Positions 57,545-64,000 of a stretch of 64,000 nucleotides of DNA are shown one piece after another (positions within the stretch are counted from its first letter, which is position 1; each line of letters starts with the position of its first letter). The position numbers were made by a program, and so were the translations under genes. The stretch is from Aquabacterium lacunae (GTDB lineage: Bacteria > Pseudomonadota > Gammaproteobacteria > Burkholderiales > Burkholderiaceae_C). Where the stretch lies: contig NZ_SIXI01000005.1 of NCBI RefSeq assembly GCF_004310865.1, positions 186,001 to 250,000 of the forward strand, read 5' to 3'. A model generated the notes under the pieces. That model did not search any database. It saw nothing but the letters and a program-made list of their open reading frames with translations, and had not been told where the DNA came from.

Positions 57545-59938
57545 TCAGCGGATCGTCAACAGCGCGCGCAGCAGGTCTTTGGGCTTGAAGGGCTTGTGCA
57601 ACACGGGCGAGCCACAGTCGGCCAACAGTTGCAGCTGGGTCGGGGCCGTGTCCCCGGTGATGATCACGGTGCGCACCGTCGGCCACACGGCCAGTGCTTC
57701 GGCCTTGGCCTGCAGCCCATGGCCATCGCCCAGGCTGAGGTCGGTCAGCAGCACATCGGGGCGGTTGGCCTCGTCATGGCTGTCGCGGGTCAGGCAGGTG
57801 CGCAGGTCGCCCAGCGAGCTCAGGCAGGTCACCCGGGCGCCCCAGTCGAGCAGGCGCCGCTCCAGGGCCAGGCGCACACCTTCGTCGTCTTCCAGCAGCA
57901 GCACATGGTGGCCTTGCAGCGGGGTGTCGGTGTCGGGCAGCGGAGTGCGCGCGTCGGTCAGCAGGTTCTGGCGAGGCTGGCCCGCCACAGGCAGCAGGAT
58001 GCTGAAGCATGAGCCCTTGCCCGGGATGGAGCGCACTTTCACCTCGCTGCCCAGCAGGCGGGCCGCGCGCTGCACCAGCCCGAGGCCCAGACCCAGGCCG
58101 CCGTGCGAGTTGCGCGCCGGGTTGTGCAGTTGCACGAAGTCTTCGAAGATGCGGCGCTGGTCGATGTCGGCGATGCCGATGCCGGTGTCCCACACCTGCA
58201 CCAGCCAGTGGCGACCGCGCCGGCGCGCCGACACCAGCACGCGGCCTTCGCGGGTGTAGCGCACGGCATTGCCCACCAGGTTGCGCAGCACCTGTTCCAG
58301 CAGCATGGGGTCACACCACACGGCGGCGTGGTTGGCGCGCAGCGTGATCTCCAGGCCCTTGGCCCGCGCCGAGTCGCACTCATGGGCGGCGATGGCGTCG
58401 AACAGGGCCTGCAGGCTCACCCGCTGTGGGTGAATGTCGACCGCACCAGCCTCCAGCCGCGACAGGTCGAGCAGGCGACTCAGCAGGTTTTCCATGGCGT
58501 CGACCGCATCGGTCAGGCGACTGGTCAGGTTCACCAGTTCGGGCGACTGCATGCGTTCGCGCAGCAGGCCCGAAATCAGGCCGATGGCCACCATGGGCTG
58601 GCGCAGGTCGTGGCTGGCCGCGGCCAGGAAGTGTGTTTTGGCCGCATTGGCTGCCTCGAGTTCGGCGGTGCGCTCCTGCACCTTGCGCTCGAGCACGGCG
58701 TTGGCACGTTCCACGTCGACCAGGGTGCGGGTGTAGCGCTCGGTCATGACCAGGTACAACCCAGGCAGCGACAGCGGGAAGCACACGGCCATCCAGTAAG
58801 TGGCGGAAGGGTCGCCCAGCACGCGCACAACCAGGTAATCACGGGCTGCAGCCACGGTCACGATCAGAGCGCCCAGGGCGAAGGCCATGGTCGAGGTCAT
58901 GCGCCAATTTCGGCTGGCGCGGAACAGCAGCCAGAAGCTGGGCAGCAAGGTGAACAGCAGCAGGGCCTGCCCCACGCCGCGCACCATGGTGAGCTGTGGG
59001 TCGAGTGGCAAAGCCGCCATGCCGACCAGCGGGAAGCCCACCAGCAGTGCCAGCATGGCGCGGCGGAACCAGGCCAGACGCTCACGCGTGAACGACAGCG
59101 CAAACAGGCCGAACACCCCGCACATCATGGTGTGGGCTGAAAAGTGCAGCCAGCTCATCAGCGAGGGAAAGCGCACCAGGTCGGGCATGAAGTAGGTGCC
59201 GTTGCGCACGCAGCCGACCACGGTGACGATGCCCAGCAGGCCGACCGTGGTGTTGCCGTCTCGCCACCACAGCAGCAGCAGGAACAGGCCGAATGACAGG
59301 CCCACCACGTTCAGGGCCAAAGGCACCGACACGGTCCAGAGGTGGCGTTGCTCGAAGGCTGGCTGGATGTCGCGTTGCGGGGCCAGCGCCAGCGGGGTCA
59401 GTCCGCCCTGGATGCTGCAGGACACCTCCAGCACCAGCTCGTTCTGGCCAGGCTTGAGCAGCCGTGCCGGGACGCTGAACAGCGTCGGCATCATGCTGCC
59501 GCGCATGTGTTCGTCGGGGAAGGTGTTGGCCAGCACTTCTTCGTTGAGCACGACGCGATGCTGGGAACACAGGTGGTCAATGCGCAGCACCCAGGGGGCC
59601 TCTTTCGACAGGGGCCCGATGGGCAACAGGTCGAAGCTGATGCGGTAGCGGCCCATGCCGTTGCTGGGCAGGTCGCGCGCGCTCCAGGCGTCGGGCAGGG
59701 TGACCACCTGCTCCAGCGGCTGCGGGTCAGGCAGCGTGGGGCTCATCCAGTTGAAGCGCACCTCGCCCCAGTGCACGTCGGGGGCCGAACTGGCGTTCGG
59801 GCTGAGCGCGTCCATGGCCCACCCAGCCGACAGCACCAGCGCGAAGCACAGCAGCATCCACAGGCGGATCAGCCAGTCCTTCACGACAGGCGACATCGTG
59901 GCCTTGGCGGTCGGGGGGGAGGCAATGTTCGCGGTCAT
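57545..59938 (-). CDS. Hybrid sensor histidine kinase with 7TMR-like sensor (paralogue 2)
   Basis: A 797-residue kinase with the same domain order as the downstream gene: N-terminal helix, periplasmic sandwich, seven or so helices, HisKA with His443 in AASHDLRQP, HATPase (NLVGNAVRYT, DTGIGI, GLGLGLGLV) and a receiver with Asp733 in LLTDLSL. The cytoplasmic halves of the two are closely similar, whereas the periplasmic regions have diverged, as expected of a tandem duplication with separate ligands. It is divergent from the AAA ATPase gene, 139 bases away. Confidence 0.9.
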   Translation of the reverse strand: MTANIASPPTAKATMSPVVKDWLIRLWMLLCFALVLSAGWAMDALSPNASSAPDVHWGEVRFNWMSPTLPDPQPLEQVVTLPDAWSARDLPSNGMGRYRISFDLLPIGPLSKEAPWVLRIDHLCSQHRVVLNEEVLANTFPDEHMRGSMMPTLFSVPARLLKPGQNELVLEVSCSIQGGLTPLALAPQRDIQPAFEQRHLWTVSVPLALNVVGLSFGLFLLLLWWRDGNTTVGLLGIVTVVGCVRNGTYFMPDLVRFPSLMSWLHFSAHTMMCGVFGLFALSFTRERLAWFRRAMLALLVGFPLVGMAALPLDPQLTMVRGVGQALLLFTLLPSFWLLFRASRNWRMTSTMAFALGALIVTVAAARDYLVVRVLGDPSATYWMAVCFPLSLPGLYLVMTERYTRTLVDVERANAVLERKVQERTAELEAANAAKTHFLAAASHDLRQPMVAIGLISGLLRERMQSPELVNLTSRLTDAVDAMENLLSRLLDLSRLEAGAVDIHPQRVSLQALFDAIAAHECDSARAKGLEITLRANHAAVWCDPMLLEQVLRNLVGNAVRYTREGRVLVSARRRGRHWLVQVWDTGIGIADIDQRRIFEDFVQLHNPARNSHGGLGLGLGLVQRAARLLGSEVKVRSIPGKGSCFSILLPVAGQPRQNLLTDARTPLPDTDTPLQGHHVLLLEDDEGVRLALERRLLDWGARVTCLSSLGDLRTCLTRDSHDEANRPDVLLTDLSLGDGHGLQAKAEALAVWPTVRTVIITGDTAPTQLQLLADCGSPVLHKPFKPKDLLRALLTIR

Positions 59939-60077
59939 GTGTCAGGGATTGTCGGGGGCCGGCTGCGTGAACAGTGCACATTTGCCCCCCTTGTTCGAGG
60001 GCTGAAAGCCTTGCCATTTTGTTGCAATCTGAAGGGACTGGCCCCACGTTTGAGCCGGGGCCTGTTGGAGGTGTGCG

Positions 60078-61103
60078 ATGAGTCAGCCTGGCAACAGCGG
60101 TGGTGAACTGATGACCCTCGATGGCGGCGCGAACCGCGGCCGCATCCCGATCGCGCACATGCGCCATGTGTACCGCCTCGACGAGGTGGAAAAGCGGCTG
60201 GGCAAGCTGCCCCCGCGTGAGCACGAAGCCTTGAGGGCCACCTACGAGCGCATGCTGGAAAAGGGCTCCGACCGCTTTCAGGTGAAACCTTCGGGCCTGC
60301 CGGCCATGAGCCACCTGTACGACGAGTTGCCCAACTTCCACGAAGTGCTCGACGACCTCAAGCGCCAGCTGGCCCTGTGCAGCGACAGCCATGACGCCCT
60401 GGAGATCACGCCCATGTTGCTGCTGGGACCGCCAGGGGTGGGCAAGACCCACTTCGCACGCGAGATGGCCCAGCTGCTGGGCACTGGCATGGGCTTCATT
60501 TCGATGAGTTCGCTGACCGCTGGCTGGGTGCTGTCGGGTGCGTCCAGCCAGTGGAAAGGCGCCAAGCCTGGCAAGGTGTTCGAGACCCTGGTCGATGGCT
60601 CCTACGCCAACCCCGTGATGGTGATCGACGAGATCGACAAGGCCGGTGGCGAGCATGCCTACGACCCGCTGGGCTCGCTGTACAGCCTGCTGGAGCACGA
60701 CACCTCGCACCACTTCATCGACGAGTTTGCCGAGGTCCCGATCGATGCCTCGCAGGTGATCTGGGTGGCCACGGCCAATGACGCGCGCCAGATCCCCGAC
60801 CCGATACTGAACCGCGTCAACGTGTTCCAGATCGAGATGCCCGACGAAGAGGCTTCGCGCAAGATCGCGGCCAAGCTGTACCGCAGCATCCGCGCCGACC
60901 ATGCCTGGGGTCAGCGCTTCGAGCCCGAGTTGTCGGAAGACGTGCTGGCAGCCATGGGCCTGATGGCCCCGCGCGAAATGCGCCGCGCCCTGATGACGGC
61001 CTTCGGCAACGCCAAGCTGGCCGGGCGTGACGCGCTGGAAGTGGCAGACCTGCCCGACGGTGGGCCACGCCGAGCACCCATGGGCTTCATGCCGTCGATG
61101 TGA
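60078..61103 (+). CDS. Lon-like AAA+ ATPase lacking a protease domain
   Basis: A 341-residue single AAA+ module. Walker A GPPGVGKT (117-124), Walker B MVIDE (181-185), sensor-1 Asn234 in WVATAND, a probable Arg finger in DPILNRVNVF and a sensor-2 region in MAPREMRRAL are all intact. The sequence is most like the ATPase domain of Lon, but the substrate-binding N-domain and the Ser/Lys protease domain are missing; the N-terminal 110 residues are a charged helical region. The start has GGAGGTG upstream. Its partner and substrate are unknown. Confidence 0.8.
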   Translation: MSQPGNSGGELMTLDGGANRGRIPIAHMRHVYRLDEVEKRLGKLPPREHEALRATYERMLEKGSDRFQVKPSGLPAMSHLYDELPNFHEVLDDLKRQLALCSDSHDALEITPMLLLGPPGVGKTHFAREMAQLLGTGMGFISMSSLTAGWVLSGASSQWKGAKPGKVFETLVDGSYANPVMVIDEIDKAGGEHAYDPLGSLYSLLEHDTSHHFIDEFAEVPIDASQVIWVATANDARQIPDPILNRVNVFQIEMPDEEASRKIAAKLYRSIRADHAWGQRFEPELSEDVLAAMGLMAPREMRRALMTAFGNAKLAGRDALEVADLPDGGPRRAPMGFMPSM

Positions 61104-61156
61104 GGGCTTGAACCGATGGTGCGGTGCGGGCGATGGCACCGCGCTACCATCACACC

Positions 61157-62068
61157 ATGCCTGCCACCCTGGAAGGGCGACTGGTGGTCGCCATCTCGTC
61201 GCGTGCCCTGTTCGACTTCGAAGAAGAAAACCAGTTCTTCGAAGGGGAAAACGACCGCGCCTACATGCAACTGCAGCTGGACCGGCTGGACACGCCCGCA
61301 CGGCCGGGCGTCGCGTTTTCACTGGTGCGCAAGCTCCTGGCCTTCAACCAGCCTGACCGGCCCCGGGTGGAGGTGGTGATCGTGTCGCGCAACGACCCGG
61401 TCTCGGGCATGCGCGTGTTCCGCTCGGCCCAGCACCATGGCCTGGCCATCGACCGCGGTGTGTTCACCCGCGGCCGCAGCCCCTGGACCTACCTGGCACC
61501 GTTGGGTGCCAATCTGTTCCTGTCGGCCAACGAAGCCGATGTGCGGGCGGCCTTGCAGGCCGGCGTGCCGGCTGCGCGGGTGCTGCCCCATGCTGCGCGG
61601 GCGGGTGACGCCCACCCACTGGAGGTGCGCATTGCCTTTGACGGCGACGCCGTGCTGTTTTCAGACGAGGCCGAGCGGGTGTTTCAGCAAGGCGGGCTCG
61701 ATGCCTTCCACGAACACGAAGTGGCCCAGGCCGACACGCCCCTGCCTGATGGGCCCTTCAAGCCCTTGCTGCAGGCCCTGCACACCCTGCAGCACGATGG
61801 CCTGGCCGCCACCGAAGGGCAGATGCGCGTGCGCACGGCCCTGGTGACGGCCCGCAGCGCACCCGCGCACGAGCGGGCCATCCGCACCCTGATGCAGTGG
61901 GACATCGAGGTGGACGAGGCCATGTTCCTGGGCGGCTTGCCCAAGGGCACGTTCCTGAAGGCGTTCGAGCCCGATTTCTTTTTCGACGACCAGACGGGTC
62001 ATGTCGAAAATGCTGCGCCCCATGTGCCTTCCGGCCACGTGGCGGCCGGCGTGACCAACCACCGCTGA
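61157..62068 (+). CDS. 5'-nucleotidase (cytosolic NT5C1-like)
   Basis: A 303-residue protein of the 5'-nucleotidase family that resembles vertebrate cytosolic 5'-nucleotidase 1. It has SRALFDFEEENQFFE at the start, VEVVIVSRNDPVSGMRVF in the middle and AFDGDAVLFSDEAERVF, where the Asp cluster matches HAD-type chemistry. The C-terminal part contains LPKGTFLKAFEPDFFFDDQ. It would dephosphorylate nucleoside monophosphates. The ATG giving MPATLEGRL fits the family start. Confidence 0.85.
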   Translation: MPATLEGRLVVAISSRALFDFEEENQFFEGENDRAYMQLQLDRLDTPARPGVAFSLVRKLLAFNQPDRPRVEVVIVSRNDPVSGMRVFRSAQHHGLAIDRGVFTRGRSPWTYLAPLGANLFLSANEADVRAALQAGVPAARVLPHAARAGDAHPLEVRIAFDGDAVLFSDEAERVFQQGGLDAFHEHEVAQADTPLPDGPFKPLLQALHTLQHDGLAATEGQMRVRTALVTARSAPAHERAIRTLMQWDIEVDEAMFLGGLPKGTFLKAFEPDFFFDDQTGHVENAAPHVPSGHVAAGVTNHR

Positions 62069-62082
62069 AGGCGCCCCACCGG

Positions 62083-62691
62083 TCAGTCGCGGTAGGCCTT
62101 GCTCTTCATCTTGACGGCGAACAGTTCGCGGATGTTCACCTCGCGTGGGCCGGGGATCAGCTCGAAGCTGTCGCCCGCAGCGAGGGTGCCCGGCGTGCGC
62201 ACGCTCAGGTAAAAGCCGCAGTAGCCCGACTGGGCCATCAGCTTGACGGCTTGTGCAAAGCCCATCACGTGGGCGAATTTGTAGCAAGGCTTGCGGGGTT
62301 CGCTCACGGCCAGTGTGCAGTCAGGGAACTGCAGCACATCGCCCACCCACACATCGGCCTCCGACACGCCCGACAGGGTCAGGTTCTCGCCGGGCAGCCC
62401 GAAGGGCAGGGGGGTGTCCCATGCGCTCACGCCGGCCTGCGCACGCACCGTCTGCCAGAACGCGTAGTGCGCCTGCGGGTAGGCATAGATGGCCTTGGCC
62501 AGACCGCCGTGCACGCTGGTGTCGACCTGGTCGTCGCCCTGCAGCCCCATCATGCCCACGGCCACGCGCTCGGGGCTGGCCAGGGAGCCCACCGGTTGCT
62601 TGCCAATGGCCGACAGGATGGTGCGCCCCTCGATCTGCAACGGCCGGGGCTGGCCCACCTGGAGGGAGACAATCTGGCGAGTGGGGGTCAT
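62083..62691 (-). CDS. MOSC-domain (YiiM-like) protein
   Basis: A 202-residue MOSC-domain protein of the YiiM type. Visible are the DTSVHGGLAKAIYAYPQAHY segment, LPFGLPGENLT and the conserved Cys in EPRKPCYKFA. MOSC proteins bind the molybdenum cofactor; YiiM homologues take part in detoxifying N-hydroxylated bases. It is downstream of a modB-modC-like pair on the same strand, fitting a molybdenum-linked operon. The start is the ATG at MTPTRQIVSL; a TTG 13 codons upstream is possible. Confidence 0.88.
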   Translation of the reverse strand: MTPTRQIVSLQVGQPRPLQIEGRTILSAIGKQPVGSLASPERVAVGMMGLQGDDQVDTSVHGGLAKAIYAYPQAHYAFWQTVRAQAGVSAWDTPLPFGLPGENLTLSGVSEADVWVGDVLQFPDCTLAVSEPRKPCYKFAHVMGFAQAVKLMAQSGYCGFYLSVRTPGTLAAGDSFELIPGPREVNIRELFAVKMKSKAYRD

Positions 62692-62740
62692 GTGGTGGGG
62701 TGAGATGGGCGGGTCAAACACACGCGTCAAGAGGCCTTGT

Positions 62741-63889
62741 TCAGTGACGCGCCATGGCGGTCACGGCCATGGCCTTGAAGCTCACGTGGCAGTCCATGCC
62801 GGGCGCCAGCTTCATCTGCTGGATGCTGCGGCGCGTCAGCAGCGCCCACACCACCTCGGGTTGTCCGGGCAAATGCGACAAGGCGTCCACGTAATGCTGC
62901 AATTCCACCACAACGGCACCGTACGAGCCATGTTCGCCTGCAAGCATCACCTGGGTGATCCGGCCCTTCAGGCAGTTTTCGCCCTGCTGCGATGCTGGGG
63001 TCAGGTGCAGATGCAGGTCGCGTGCGCGCAGCTTGAGCCGCACCGGGCTGCCTTCCGAGGCCATCACCGCAGGCACGGTCACGGTTTGCCCGGCCACCAT
63101 CACATCGGTGAGCAGCCAATCGATGTCATGGTGCTTGACCTTGCCTTCCAGCACGAAGCCTGCCTGGGTGCCGTCCAGGAAAGTGGCCAGAGAGACGTCC
63201 GACAGGATCTGGCTCACGCTGCCCGCGCTGGCCACACGTCCCTCGTGCAGGATCACCACCTCGTCAGCCAGCCGAACCACGTCATCCAGTTGGTCGGGCA
63301 CCAGCACCATCGGGATGCGACACCTGCGTCGGGTTTCGGCCAGGGCCTCCAGCAGTTCGCCGTGTTCATGGTCAGGCACATCTTTCAGGGGTTGAAAGAT
63401 CACCAGGGCCTGCGGTTCTGCCAGCAGGGCTCTGCCCAGGGCCACTTTTTGTCGTTGCAGAGGGCTGAGCAGTTGGGGGCGCATGTGCAGCAGGGGACGC
63501 AGGCCCAGCCAATCGATGGTCTGGTTCAACGCGTCGCCAGATGTTCGGGGTGTGCGTTGGCCCCGGGTCCAGCCGAATCGCAGGTTGTCCAGCACGGACA
63601 GGTGCATGAACAGCAAGCCCTCGCCATCGACCCAGCCGATCCGACGCGCCTGAGCCGGCAGGTTGATGCCTTGCGTTTTGTCGTACAGCACGTCGCTGCC
63701 CAGCGCGATGCGTCCCCCTTGGGCTGGAAGCAGGCCCACCAGCGCCTGCAGCACGGCGGTCTTGCCCGCCCCGGGCCGCCCCATCAAGGCGCAGACGTGT
63801 CCTGGGGCGACTCGGAACTGTGCCTGGATGTCCAGTCCGGGCTGTTGCAGACGCAGTTCGACATTGAGGGCAGCCAGCGTTTTCTTCAT
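62741..63889 (-). CDS. ModC-like ATP-binding protein with degenerate catalytic motifs
   Basis: A 382-residue protein aligned throughout with molybdate ABC ATPases, including the C-terminal molybdopterin-binding (MOP/TOBE) repeats. Walker A is intact (GRPGAGKT, 37-44), but the other motifs are changed: the Q-loop reads WVDGEG (Gly89 in place of Gln), the signature reads LSPLQRQ (141-147) instead of LSGGE-x-QR, Walker B reads ALVIFQP with Phe165-Gln166 in place of Asp-Glu, and the H-loop His is Asp199 (VPDQ). It could bind but probably not hydrolyse ATP in the usual way. Frame, length and neighbours are intact, so it does not look like a decaying gene. Its ATG overlaps the end of the modB-like gene. 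Confidence 0.85.
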   Translation of the reverse strand: MKKTLAALNVELRLQQPGLDIQAQFRVAPGHVCALMGRPGAGKTAVLQALVGLLPAQGGRIALGSDVLYDKTQGINLPAQARRIGWVDGEGLLFMHLSVLDNLRFGWTRGQRTPRTSGDALNQTIDWLGLRPLLHMRPQLLSPLQRQKVALGRALLAEPQALVIFQPLKDVPDHEHGELLEALAETRRRCRIPMVLVPDQLDDVVRLADEVVILHEGRVASAGSVSQILSDVSLATFLDGTQAGFVLEGKVKHHDIDWLLTDVMVAGQTVTVPAVMASEGSPVRLKLRARDLHLHLTPASQQGENCLKGRITQVMLAGEHGSYGAVVVELQHYVDALSHLPGQPEVVWALLTRRSIQQMKLAPGMDCHVSFKAMAVTAMARH

Positions 63890-64000
63890 GCCACGCCCCC
63901 TCGCGCGCCTTCAGGCAGCGCTCGCCTTCGCCAAACCTGGTGCAGGCCCTCGGAAACGAGTGCCGTGACGGCCGCCAGGCCCAGCCCCACCCAGCCCAAG
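63886..64000 (-). CDS. ModB-like permease, C-terminal end (runs off window)
   Basis: The last about 38 codons of a gene ending in TGA that overlaps the modC-like ATG (ATGA). The visible piece is a hydrophobic helix (LGWVGLGLAAVTALVSEGL) followed by a basic tail, which fits the end of a ModB permease. The call rests mostly on position next to the ModC-like gene. Nothing of the conserved permease loop is in the window. Confidence 0.55.
   Translation of the reverse strand, partial: LGWVGLGLAAVTALVSEGLHQVWRRRALPEGARGGVA

Overview
The window is GC-rich chromosomal DNA from a betaproteobacterium of the order Burkholderiales. The gene set points that way: GatCAB, an mreBCD-mrdA-rodA block, a Coq7-type ubiquinone hydroxylase, an atpIBEFHAGDC operon, a full type II secretion block with gspC divergent, a PEP-CTERM protein and a ClpV ATPase. 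The Rubrivivax/Leptothrix/Aquabacterium part of the order seems likely, but this is inferred from gene content only. I saw no insertion sequence, prophage, CRISPR array, tRNA or rRNA.

Layout. 1-5.6 kb: the start of an unknown small membrane protein (cut by the left edge), clpV/tssH, xth, pyrE and a secreted DUF4124 protein. 5.6-9.85 kb (minus): gatC, gatA, a PF10118-type hydrolase gene and gatB. 10-16.9 kb (plus): mreB, mreC, mreD, mrdA, rodA, coq7. 16.9-24.2 kb: an OsmC-family gene, a candidate small RNA with an anti-Shine-Dalgarno run, rep, a PEP-CTERM gene, a PcaC-PcaD fusion, rlpA and an EamA-type transporter. 24.2-32.3 kb (minus): a compact cassette of an acyltransferase-like protein, a GH3-family acyl-acid-amide synthetase, a second acyltransferase-like protein, an HlyD-type lipoprotein, an ABC ATPase and an ABC-2 permease, followed by hemE. 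32.6-40.1 kb (plus): the ATP synthase operon behind a strong sigma-70-like promoter and ending in a clear terminator. 40.3-43.3 kb: a DUF2236/MpaB protein and ilvA. 43.4-55.0 kb: gspC (minus) and gspGHIJKLMNDEF (plus). 55.0-59.9 kb (minus): two paralogous hybrid histidine kinases in tandem. 60.1-62.1 kb: a lone Lon-like AAA ATPase and a 5'-nucleotidase. 62.1-64.0 kb (minus): a molybdate-transport-like block of modB (C-terminal end only), a ModC-like protein and a MOSC protein.

Most of the window is housekeeping: cell shape, tRNA amidation, heme and ubiquinone synthesis, ATP synthesis and secretion. The stretches that standard annotation explains least are (1) the GH3/acyltransferase/ABC cassette, which looks like a synthesis-and-export module for an unidentified acyl conjugate; (2) the ModC-like protein, which keeps Walker A but has lost the Q-loop, signature, Walker B and H-loop residues needed for ATP hydrolysis; (3) the candidate small RNA between the OsmC gene and rep; and (4) several strong hairpins between genes of the atp operon, one of which would bury the ribosome-binding site of atpF.
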